From the NCBI GenBank assembly GCA_948144175.1, contig CANXME010000319.1, positions 1 to 64,000 on the forward strand: a stretch of 64,000 nt of DNA, written 5' to 3'. The stretch is from Closterium sp. NIES-65. Its lineage: Eukaryota; Streptophyta; Zygnematophyceae; Desmidiales; Closteriaceae. The translations under genes and the position numbers were made by a program. Shown here piece after piece: positions 52,536-62,408 of this stretch. Under the pieces are notes generated by a model. It saw nothing but the letters and a program-made list of their open reading frames with translations, was not told the DNA's origin and did no database searches. Positions within the stretch are counted from its first letter, which is position 1. Every line of letters begins with the position of its first letter.

Positions 52536-52945
52536 ACCACTGAGCTTGAATTTGGTGGGGTATGTGGATGCGGATGATGCAGGCGACAAGGAGAACCGGT
52601 CGTCCACAGGAGTCTACATTTTCAAGCCTGGTGGAGCTGCCGTTTCATGGCAGGCCAAGAAGCTGCAGGGTGCGACCAAACTTTTCTCCACCGAGAGCAA
52701 GCTTGTGGCTGCGGTGGAAGCAGGAAAGGAGGGGCGCAAGCTAAGGTTCCTGCTGTGGGAGTTTCAACTGCTCAAGAAGGGTGTTCCCACCACCCTGTAC
52801 GTCGACAACATGTCAGCGGTGCAGCTCAGCTAGGCGGGCGGGCTCCAGGGGCGCATGAAACATGTGGACCGTCGCCACATGTCGCTGCAGGACATGGTGC
52901 GCATGAAGAAGTTGGAGCTGCAACACATCTCCCTACGACGGCGCA
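52536..52945 (+). pseudogene. Copia B RNase H
   Basis: LNLVGYVDADDAGDKENRSS, AGKEGRKLRFLLWEFQLL and YVDNMSAVQLS are followed by a TAG at 52832, then KHVDRRHMSLQDMV in another register. Homologous to the Copia C C-terminus. Confidence 0.85.
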
Positions 52946-53609
52946 GCCCGCGGTCTTCTTCAAGAAGCGGCTCGACAAGGCAGCCTTCAACCAATGTTGT
53001 GCAGCAGGCGGCCTGGTGCAGCGTGCTCCTAACAGCAAGGGGGCATGTTAGAAGGAAATGCTGCCATGAGCAACAAAATGTCTGCGCTGGGATTCGAACT
53101 CATAACTTTCAAATCGGTCCTGAAAGTGAGTGATGGTTATGGTGGACGCGAGTTTCTAACTGGAGACCTTTCGATTCAAGTGTCCCAAAAGTGTCTTATC
53201 AGGACAGATTGGGGACAGTTTGAGGACAGATTGGGGATAGTTTGTTGACATCGATATCGGGTCGCGTTCAATTTGAAACTCGGCAGCGAAGTGTCGAAGT
53301 CAACATAATTCGCACGGGAGTTACACTCGGAATTATGGTCGCAGAAATTCTCGTCTACAGAATTCCAGTCAATGGAATTCACCCGGCAAAGTTCGCGACC
53401 CGGATGGACACTTTCTTGTGTGCTTTTATTTTGTATTGCGTCCTAGTGTAAAACCAGAGAGCACAAACCAAAAATCAACTAAGTCATTATCACGGCTATG
53501 TTTGTGTGTATCTATGGCTATAGTGGACCGTTTCCTGCAATCTTTGGCGCGTTAATATCGTGCATTCGAGCTCTATCAAGCTACTATAGTAGTGAGATTC
53601 TACACAATG

Positions 53610-55170
53610 TACTGCACCAAGCAACGCAGTACCCCCTTAGCAGCTTCTCACTGCACCTTTCGGTGTCTACCAGGAGCCACGTAGCGAGCTAGGAGATTGA
53701 GAGGGTATTCGTTGCCAGGTCGTGTGCATGTCATCAGGCACATGAGGCAACCAACAAGCTCTGGATATGGACCACTCGGCTCTACGGACTCGTCTGAAGG
53801 TGGAGCTGAGAGCGAATTGCCCGCAGGCAGAAGAGTGGGCTGTGGCAAGGAAAACTGGAAGCTGAAGCGCTGAATGACCTGTAGCACCATGTGTGACTGA
53901 GTCAATGGGATGGTGCCCCTTGCTCTGTCCCGAGTAATCTACAAACCAAAATAGCTGCGTAGCTCACCCAGGTCAGTGCAAGTATGTCTCTTCTGTAGCT
54001 CCGACTTCACAAGGGCCAGCGCCTCATTTTCGGTTTTAGCAAAGACCAAGTCGTTGATGTACACGAGGGTATATAACGGCGGCACAGAAGGGTCGGTGCG
54101 CAGAAACAACAACGGGTTAGCAGTCAAAGAAGCAAACCCAAGAGCCACAAGCGTCGTCTCAGTGTGTTGTGTCACTTGCAGGGTGCCTGGCGGAGACCGT
54201 AGACCGGCCGGCGGAGGCTCCACTAGGTACCCTCAGGAAATAACCCAGTGAAGCTAGGTGGGCGGCGCACCCAGATCTCCTCGTGAAGGCTACCCTGCAA
54301 GAAATCTGTGGAAAAGTCGAGGGAGTGCAGCTCGTAGTCACGCTGTGTTGTAACGTGCAGTAACACCCAAAGAGTGGTCATCTTCGGGGTGGGGGAGAAG
54401 GTCACAAAGAAGTCGACCCCCGTCGCTGACTAAAGCCTCGAGCATCATAGCGGGCCTTGAAGGCAGGCGGAGAACCCGGCGGCCGCTTCACTCTGAAAAT
54501 CCACATGCCATTGACTATGTTCGCCCCAGGAGGGGGAAACTCGTCAACGTAGGTGCATGTGGACTTTCCTGAAGCCATCTCCGCGTCCACGGCTGTCTGC
54601 CACTGACAAGAGTACTTATATGTGATCGCCTCTGCGTAAGAGCGCGGGGTGGGGATGTCAAGTGCATCCGGGTCTCTATCAGGGCAAAGCAGCATGGACA
54701 CGAAACGGGGTAAAATGGCCGCGAGACAATCAAGCTCAAACTGCCTGTCCTCAAGGACGTCACAGACAAGGGCAAGCTCACCCCCGACGGACGGAGGACA
54801 GACAGACTCTGACTCTGTAACAAGACTCACGACGTAGTCGAGACGACGGGTAGCAGCAAAGTCAACTAGCTAAGTGACTAGGGCAAACGCAGCAGTAAAC
54901 TCAAAGAAAGGGTCAGTGACAATAGTAGCGAGGAGACGAATGACAGTAGGACTAGCAGCACGAGCAAGGTCAGATTCAGGGTCAGGAACGTCAAGAAGAG
55001 AGGACACAAGAGGGGACGGCAAAGCAACACGCTGTGCAACAGAGGAATGACAAAATGCCATAGTGTGCGTGCCGGGGACAGGTGGAGGACGAGAACGACG
55101 AGCACGGCTGACAGTGCGAACAAGGGAGGCAGGACGAGACTCAGGCTCACGAGGCTCTGCCAGAGAGCCT
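53610..55170 (-). pseudogene. Copia D reverse transcriptase and upstream linker
   Basis: Read on the minus strand from 55170: ESRPASLVRTVSRARRSRP, DVLEDRQFELDCLAAILP, TPRSYAEAITYKYSCQWQT, MWIFRVKRPPGSPPAFKARY, TTQRDYELHSLDFSTDFL, TLVYINDLVFAKTENEALA (active site changed from YVDD to YIND) and GCLMCLMTCTRPGNEYPL. Frames change near 54400 and 53940. Confidence 0.85.
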
Positions 55171-55172
55171 AT

Positions 55173-55292
55173 TGTCAGAATCCCAACCACTAGACCATTG
55201 GGATAAAAGGGCTTATTTGCATAACCCCCCAGGCCAACATGCCTGTAACCCTTCCCTAGGATCAATCGGGGATCACCAGTGGACCTCTGACA
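55173..55292 (-). mobile_element. Solo LTR of TRIM 1 family
   Basis: A 120-base copy of the TRIM 1 LTR, TGTCAGAATCCC to CCTCTGACA, is flanked by CCTAT (55168-55172 and 55293-55297). Confidence 0.95.
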
Positions 55293-55577
55293 CCTATTTG
55301 TGCAGGGTAGGGAGAAGAAGCAGGCAGTGGAGAGCCAGGACGTAACTGTGGTTGTGACTGGTCAGGCGGAGGACACAAGAGAGGCGGAGTAAGGCCAGTG
55401 AAAGATGGAAGACTAAGAATCTGACGAAGTGCCGAGCCAGGTGGTGGTAAGCATGACTGCGGCTGCGGGTAGAAAAATGGTCGGCGCGGCGCAGTACCCG
55501 TACCGTTAGCTCCTCCAACACCTCCAGCACCCCCAGCTCCAGCACTTCCAGTACCACCAGCTCTAGCAACTACAATA

Positions 55578-56196
55578 CCGTAATCCCCCAGATATAAGAC
55601 CCCCTCAAAATAGAACACCCCCAGGTAGCCAATACGGGGGGGAGTGTTTATTAAGCCTTGAAATCGTTTTACCTCCCTTTTGAGGGGTGAACAATATAAG
55701 ACCCCCTCCTTCCTTTATACGGAGGTTTCCATATAGATTTTAAATCAACGATTTAAATCAAAACATGTTATGATGCGTAATTGGACTGTTTGGGGGTGAG
55801 TTTGCAGTATTAGGGGGTGAATCTGTTGCGCCAGGGGGCGATTTTGCAGTGTCCGGGGGCGAATTTGCTGTGTCAGGGGGCGAATTCGCTACGTGAGGTG
55901 GGGGGATTTTGCTGTCAGAAGCGAATGCGTTGTGACTGGTCAAGTGTTTCCGGCAACGGTATGACTGGTCAAGGGTCATTCCAAGCAAACAACGATTCGC
56001 TCTCTTGTTGCTTGCCAAAAGCAGACCAGCAAGTTCAGTGTTAACAGCTGTGTCCAAACACTAAAATAAATATGTGTCATATGAAAACACCTAGGTTTTT
56101 TTTTTTTTTTTTTTTGTTAGGACCCCCCCCCCCCCCCCCCTTTGTTACAAGGGGAATTACATAACACCCTAGGGTGTTATATCCGGGGGAATACGG
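55578..56196. mobile_element. MITE 2, TA-flanked, same terminal repeats as MITE 1
   Basis: The termini CCGTAATCCCCCAGATATAA and, from the right, CCGTATTCCCCCGGATATAA are flanked by TA (55576-55577, 56197-56198). It interrupts the GA-rich linker of Copia D. Inside are a poly-T/poly-C tract (56097-56142) and tandem gggggcgaatttgc units (55797-55905). The interior is unlike MITE 1. Confidence 0.8.
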
Positions 56197-56198
56197 TA

Positions 56199-57250
56199 CC
56201 TCCAGCTCTAGCACCGCCAGCACCTCCAGCTCCAGTACCTCCAACACCTCCAGCTCTAGCACCTCCAGCACTAGCAGCTCCAGTACCTCCAGCACCTCCA
56301 CCGCTAGCACCTCCAGCACCAGCAGCTCCAGCACCTCTAGCACTAGCAGCTCCAACACCTCCAGTACCTCGAGCTCCAGTACCTCTAGCACCTCCAACTC
56401 TAGCACCTCCAACACCAGCAGCTCCAGCACCAGCAGCTCCAGCACCAGCACCTCCAGCACCAGTAGCTCCAGTTTCTCCTGCACCAGCAACTCCAGCACC
56501 TCCAGCACCTCCAACACTAGTAGCACCTCCAGATTTAGCAGCTCCAGCACCTCCAGCACCAGCAGCACCTCCAAAACTAGCACCTCCAGCACCAACAGCA
56601 CCTCCAGCACCAGCAGTACCTCCAGCACCAGTAGCTCCAGCACCTCCAGCACCAGCAGCTCCAGCACCAACAGCTCCAGTAGCTCCAACACCTCCAGCAC
56701 CAGTGGTACCTCTTGCAACTCCAAAATTAGCAACTCCAGCACCTCCAGCACCAGCATTACCTCCAGCACCAGCAGTACCTCCACCACCAACAGCTCCAAG
56801 ATCTGTAAAACTCCAAGCTCTAGCACTAGAGCGGCCTCATTGAACGATCCATTCACGAATCTGCTGCAGCAAGAGCATCTCGAGTCGACTAGGCGACTGC
56901 TGCGGTCCAACGCTAGGACCTCCAGCAAGAGCACCCATGGCCCCACCACCAGTAGGACTCGCAGCACCCTTAGAGTCAGCACCTTCAGAACCCTCACCCC
57001 CCGTCTCAGCACCCCCAGGATTAGCACCTCCAAAGTCCTCACCCCCAATGTCACCACCCCCAGCAGCACCAGAGTCCACAGCTACAGGTTTGGAGGTGGC
57101 GAAGACAGTCAAGGCGGAAAACGAGGAGGGTCTTCAACCATGGAGAGCGGCGAGTGGCCGCCGTGTCGTTAGCAGCGGGGTCACCCCCCTCACCTAGGCC
57201 AGAGGAGACCTCCAAAGGCTCAACCAAGGGGGGTAGGTCTACTTGAGACA
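56199..57250 (-). pseudogene. Copia D Gly/Ala-rich linker
   Basis: A long imperfect repeat of gctggaggtgctgga on the minus strand encodes GAGGAG-type low-complexity protein (56200-56830), preceded by QQIREWIVQ at about 56850 and by SGVSQVDLPPLVEPLEV at about 57200. Chance frames SSTSST and VLEVLEL on either strand are not genes. Confidence 0.8.
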
Positions 57251-58480
57251 CACCTGAGGGAGCAGGACCCTGTGGGGGGAGGGGGTCTATCAGGGGGGGA
57301 CAGGAATCAGGAAGAGGGGCGGCAGGGGGACTGGGTGGGACGCGTGTGGGTGGAGACGGTAGAAGCAGACCGACTCTTCAAGGGTGAGCGTCCTGAAAGG
57401 GACTCGACACAAGGCAGGGTGGTAAAACTGCCAAGGCGGGGCGTCAGTATGGAAGCCAAGGAAGATGCAGTGGAGAGTACAAAGAGAGAGCTTGCTCGTG
57501 GTGATATCGAGGACAAGGGAGAGCGCACCCCAGACCCAAAATGCCGACGCATCACCAACCTCCCCTGTCCAATGTAGTGTGGGCAAGGTCTCCGGCGCAA
57601 AGACACGGGGCCAGAGGTTGAGCTGATGCGCAACGTATCAGACCGCAAACGGCCACAGAAAAGCAGCCGCATGGATCATGGAGGTACGAGCAACCTCCAT
57701 GATTAAGCCAATACGACGCTCTGCAATCCCATTCTGCCGCGGAGAGGCTGAAACCGTGAACAACTGCGCGATGCCCTCGTCTCGATAGAACTCTGCAAGG
57801 AGGCCGGAAGAAAACTCAGTGCCCCTGTCAGAGTGCAGACGCAGGACTGGAAGGTCCCGCCGAAACCGCTCGCGCAGCTAGCGACGAGTAGCGCCAATCC
57901 AGGAGATCAAAACACTGTGGAAGTCCACCTTGCTCCGCAAGGGGAAGAGCGTGGTGTAGCGCGTTTAGTCGTCAACAACCCGCGGAAAGTAGCGTTCCTG
58001 GTCCGTGTGGATGGGGTCCGGGCCCCATACGTCTATGTGGAGAGTCTACAGAGGAGCAGTGGTTGGAGGAAATGAGGAGGAGTAAGGAGCGGTGTGCTGC
58101 CGCCCCTCAACGCAGGGAAGGCACGGCGGGCAAGGCGAATGAGGGAAGGGGGTCAGGGACCTGGGAAGGCCAGAGACAAGGAGACGGGAGTGCATGCTGG
58201 GTAGACGCGGCAGAGAGGGGTGGCCGAGTTGGTGGTGCCAGAGGAGAGTCTGGTGGGAGAGTAGCCGACATGAGCACGATGCAGCTAACTGACCAGACGG
58301 AAACACCTGACTCGATGTAATCACCGGACCTAACGTAATCACCTGTGCAGACGCAGTGGTCAGGGTGTGCAGACTGCCCAGGCTGTCAAGTGAACGTGGC
58401 GAGGTGCTCACCAGTGTGGGAGTCTGTACAGGTTGCCACTCGCTCACCCCCAGGAGTAGTTACAGTGACAAATAGGTCCT
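57250..58480 (-). pseudogene. Copia D integrase
   Basis: Minus strand: LLSHQTLLWHHQLGHPSLPR and CPPCLPCVEG (HHCC finger, 58280-58120), then HIDVWGPDPIHTDQERYF, LPVLRLHSDRGTEFSSGLL and SPRQNGIAERRIGLIMEVAR (57830-57690), and FWVWGALSLV. One-base shifts and stops break the frame near 57880 and 57655. Confidence 0.85.
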
Positions 58481-59118
58481 GGAGGACAGCGTTACTCACC
58501 AAGTTCGTAGTGAACGAGGGGAGGTGGAGACCTGCAAGCGAGCCAGAAGGGGCTGCCGGACACGGGAGAACGGTGGAGGCACGGGCTACGTCTAGGCCCC
58601 CAGAGGGGTAAGCCAGACTGACCGAGACAGGTGCAATGAGCGGTGTGACTGTGGTGCAATCGCAGAAGAAGCAGCGAGTCACCCTCAAGCGTGAAGGTGT
58701 GTAAAGCCTCCACAGGAGGTGCACCTGTGCTACTAGGCTCGCAGGCACCTAGACTAGCAGCCTCTGCACTACCAGGGACGCGCCGCCGAGAAAACCACTC
58801 GCGAAGCTGTTGCACTGAGAGGGTCTCCTCCTAACTCTACTATCGCTGCTGTCCAGTACCTCCAGTACCAGTACTAGTACCCAAACCAGAGCGGCCTGGC
58901 TAAATAACCCACTCACGAAGCTGCTACGGCGAGAGCGTCTCAAGTCGACGGGACTGCCGCCGCTGTCCAGTATCACCAGCACCTATGAAATCCCAAGCTT
59001 TAGCACCAAGCGGCCTCGCCGAATAGCCCACTCGCGAAGCTGCTGCGGCGATAAAGTCTTTGGCTGATGTTGCTGCTGCTGTTTACCCCCAGACGCTGCT
59101 ACAACCGTGATAGTGGCC
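58480..59118 (-). pseudogene. Copia D protease remnant and rearranged gag
   Basis: From 59118 the minus strand reads MATITVVAASGGKQQQQHQP, then three tandem modules each containing an LREW-type motif (QQLREWAIRR, QLREWVI, QQLREWFSRR; 59060-58790), then a protease remnant (ALHTFTLEGDS) and CPAAPSGSLAGLHLPSF. The normal N-terminal gag domain (as in Copia A and E) is missing. Confidence 0.7.
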
Positions 59119-59861
59119 ATGGCAAGCAGTGGCAGTTAGTAGCAGCGGCACACGGGCGTCAGTGGCGACTACTGTAGCTGTGGCGGTAGTTGCTGTAGTG
59201 GCAGGTCAGCTAGGCAGGGCGGGTCAGCCGGGCGGCTCGGCACAGTTTGGGCAGGGCTGCGCGACTCGGGCAGGGGCGGGGCACAGCAGCGAGCAGGGCG
59301 CGCAGTGCACGGGTAGGGCAGCGGCCAGGGCACCGCGCGGGCAAGGCGCACATTGCGCGTGGGCGGCGCCAGCAGCGGGCAGACAGCATGCGGCCTGCGG
59401 GACAAGGCAGCGCACGAACTGCTGGGCGTGCGGGTAGTAGGGCAACGCGGGCAGCAGGGCGACGCGGGCAGCAGGGCGTGCGGGCTGCAGGGTGACGCGG
59501 GCAGCAGGTCGACGAGCTGCAGGGCGTCGCGGGCAGCAGGGCGGCGCGGGTTGCAGGGCGACGCGAGCAGCAGGGCGACGTGGGCAGCAGGGCGTGCGGG
59601 CCGCAGGGCGACACGGGCAGCAGGGCGACGCGGGCTGCATGGCAGGGCAGCACGTGGGCTGCAAGGCAATGCAGCGCGCGAGCTGTAGGGTTGCGCGGGC
59701 AAGGCAATGTGCGGCTGCAGAGCTGCGCGGGCGGGGCAGTGCGCGGGCTGTAGGGCAGGGTAGCGCTTGGGCAGCAGGGCGGCGTGCGGGTAGGGCGGGG
59801 CAAAAAACGTGTAGTTCCTACGGTTGGTGGGCCCTAAAAGAGCGGTCCTACAGACGAACCA
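59119..59861. repeat. Copia D leader minisatellite
   Basis: Imperfect units of gcagcagggcgacgcgg and gcgggctgcagggc fill the leader between the primer site and gag. Open frames on both strands across it are low-complexity artefacts. Confidence 0.85.
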
Positions 59862-60006
59862 GCTCTGAAACCATGTCAGAATCACAAGGCATGAATGATT
59901 GAATTAAGCAGGATGATGAGTATAAGTATGAAACCCTAAAGTGCTGTACTTACTAGAGTATGCCCCACTATAGCCTAGAGACATACAAACATAATTTGAC
60001 ACCAAC

Positions 60007-60939
60007 TGCAAAAGTACTGCTTTGTGCGCCTCGAACAACAGGACGATACGTTCGGTCTCTAGCACTTTTTCTGCGGTCGTTAGCCCTCTTCCTTGCAACA
60101 TCTATTCTCAATTGAGACAGTAACGCCTTAATATGTGAAACGTGAATATGCATGCATCTCAACCACATGGTAAACCAATTACAAGCCCCTCACCCATAGA
60201 ATGACTAGCTTTCACCGCTCGTACATTTCCCTGTCGAACTCGATGGATCTCAGACGGCTCAAGCAGTCCTCAAGTCAGATGCATGAGGAGGAAAGTTGTG
60301 GCTAACCTCACAATAAGTCACCGCCCTTTTTGCGGCTGCTCCCCTCTTGTTGTTGTAACTGCCTCACCAATTGCTACTTCTGACTTATCATCCTACCCTT
60401 CCTCATCCGATACTCATGCCACTTTGTTGTAAGAAATGCAAATGTTTTTTTCTCTAGGTCTATCAAGTCATCGTTGTAATACGCGTCCCTCATTCCAGCT
60501 ACGGGAAACCAAACACTACTTGGTATGCCAACCCTTGAGAGCCATTACTTTGGGCTTCCAAGGAAAAGCAAACACCCATTGTAGCCCTACCCATGTCCCC
60601 ATACGCCAAATTGTTGCTGCAGATTTCACTATCTTGTACTGGTCCCAACTTTCCTTCCTTCCACATTCCCTCTAATACTGCTTCGTACTGTAGTGCTAGC
60701 TCCAAGTTTGGCTTCACCATCTGATGTTAGTGCTCTCCCAAAGTGCATTGCCTCTTTAATACTTCATGATCCACTTTCCAGCCTCCTCCTTCCTCTCTAC
60801 CGCCAAGTAATTCGACCTCATTTTTTGCCACAAGCCGGATTTCCAACCACACACTTCCCCTCATTCATATCCAAACAAATAACGTTTAAAATTGTGCAGT
60901 AATTATTACGACCCCCTCTTGTATGCCGCGACACTGTCT
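60007..60939. other. Unassigned stretch with a short open frame
   Basis: The minus strand has a 73-residue frame (60499-60720; NLELALQYEAVLEGMWKEG) with ordinary amino-acid composition, followed in other frames by TTKWHEYRMRKGRM at about 60400. I do not recognise the family. It may be a remnant of a gene or transposase continuing on the other side of Copia D. Confidence 0.35.
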
Positions 60940-60944
60940 GCAAG

Positions 60945-61320
60945 TGCAGGGATAGCATTTCAGTCCGCTAACCAACTGGTACAAAATGGCATGTTTCCTT
61001 GGTGGGTCAGCGCAACCATACTCCACCAGGTTGACACCTGTAGCCCTTGGGAAGATCACTTCGGGCCATTCCAGTATCCACTTCCAGTATCCTTTCATTG
61101 GGAGGGCCCAACACAAGGGAAGAGGAAGTTGCCAACAACAGGGATCGAACCCCAGTCCTCCACACTCACCGCACCATGTGGAAAATCATTCCTGTCCGCC
61201 AACCAACTAAGATAAAAGAGCATGTTTCCTTGGTGAGTCAGCGCACCCATACCCCCCAAGAACGACACCTGTAGCCCTTGGGGAGACCACTTCGGGTCAT
61301 TCTAGTGTCCACTTCCAATA
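60945..61320 (-). mobile_element. TRIM 2, diverged relative of TRIM 1
   Basis: Two ~145-base terminal repeats (60945-61089 and 61177-61320) are flanked by GCAAG (60940-60944 and 61321-61325). On the minus strand the primer site TGGTGCGGTGAG (61165-61176) abuts the right repeat and matches that of Copia C, not TRIM 1. The repeats share CTGTAGCCCTTGGG-type blocks with TRIM 1 LTRs. The outer end reads TA instead of TG. Confidence 0.85.
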
Positions 61321-61739
61321 GCAAGAACACATATAAATGCTCTTGATCATCCATCGTTTAGAGCGCAACCAAGCTCGATAATTTTGCCTAAGTCACGTGT
61401 CAGATGATTATATTACTGATGCATATATTTAGGCTGTAGTGGGGTAGCCCATAGGGGGTACAACCCAATTAGGGTTGGTACTTGTACTTGTTTCATTTCA
61501 TAGTGCACTCATTCCTCACCTCTATCTCAACATGGTATCGAGCAGGTTCCCTAGTGGGAACTGTTCCTAGGGCCCACCTACTATTCCGTCCTGCCCGGAG
61601 CGCGCTCTGCCCTAGCCCGAGTCGCGCTGGGCCTTTTTTTTTCCTTTGGCGGCCCGATCGCGTCGAGCCGCCCGCGAATTTTTGACGCGCCACCTACGCG
61701 GCCTCGTCGCGCCGCCCCTAGACGGCCGCGCCACGTCGC

Positions 61740-62340
61740 GCGTGCCGCCCTCCAGTCCCGCGCCGCCCCCCTCTGACCCTCGCGACGCCGGCGCCGTCTC
61801 AGACGGCCCCGCGATCGCCTGCGACGGCCCCACCGTCCCCTCTACCGGCCCCTCCGCTGCGCTTGACGGCCCCGCTGTCCCCTCTACCGGCCCCGCCGCT
61901 GCTTCAGACGGCCCCGCCGCTGCACCTGACGGCCCCGCCGTCCCCTTTGACGGCCCCGCCGCTGCACCTAACGGCCCCGCCGTCCCCTCTGACGGCCCCG
62001 CCACTGCACCTACCGGCCCCGCCGCTACCCCTGACGGCCCCGCTGCTGCATCTGCAGGCCCCGCCGTCTCACCGGCCGGCCCCGCTGCTGTACCTGACGG
62101 CCCCGCCGCTTCACCTACCGGCCCCGCCACTACCCCTAACGGCCCCGCAGCTGCATCTCCCGGCCCCGCCGCCCCAGCAGCCGAGCCGCCCCAGCAGCCG
62201 AGCCGCCCCAGCAACCAAGCCGCCCCAGCAGCCGAGCCACCCCAGCAGCTGAGCTGCCCGAGCCGCCCCACCCGCCGAGCCGCCCGAGCCGCCCAGCAGC
62301 CGACCCGCCAAGCCGCCCGAGCCGCCCGAGCCGCCCGAGC
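61740..62340. repeat. Copia E leader minisatellite
   Basis: About 20 units of a ~15-30 base sequence around ggccccgccgctgcacctgac-like text precede gag. Both strands are open over more than 240 codons (DGPAAAP and GPSEGTAG-type frames), which reflects the repeat period and not a gene. Confidence 0.88.
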
Positions 62341-62408
62341 CGCCTGCACTGCCTTGTCTGGTGAGCACTGAGCTTTACTCTGCGCACTGCCCTTACCCCA
62401 CTGCTGTC

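Larger units (their letters stand above)
39207..53604 (+). mobile_element. Copia B LTR retrotransposon, degraded, interrupted by Copia C
   Basis: The 3' LTR is 53046-53604 (TGTTAGAAGG to TTCTACA) after a polypurine tract agcaagggggca. The 5' LTR starts at 39207 and is traceable to about 39817, where the LTR end, primer site and gag start are deleted. The flanking duplication is CGATG/CAATG (39202-39206, 53605-53609; one mismatch). It carries gag, protease, integrase, RT and RNase H of a Copia lineage related to Copia C, with many stops. Confidence 0.88.
38295..60001 (-). mobile_element. Copia D LTR retrotransposon, minus strand, host of nested insertions
   Basis: LTRs of 128 bases (5' LTR 59874-60001, 3' LTR 38295-38422; roughly 12 percent different by eye) are flanked by CCAAC (38290-38294 and 60002-60006). 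The primer site TGGTTTCAGAGC abuts the 5' LTR (59862-59873), and TATGGGAGTG precedes the 3' LTR. It belongs to the same lineage as Copia A. Copia B (with its own passengers), a TRIM solo LTR and MITE 2 lie inside it. It is the oldest element of this stack. Confidence 0.95.

Noticed and set aside
56077..57172. Plus-strand SSTSST (332 codon) and minus-strand LEVLEL (330 codon) frames
   Set aside because: Shadow frames of the GA-rich Copia D linker, which encodes Gly/Ala in the third frame.
61612..62371. Two overlapping frames of about 240 codons on opposite strands
   Set aside because: Leader minisatellite of Copia E with a period that leaves both strands open; no start context or domain.
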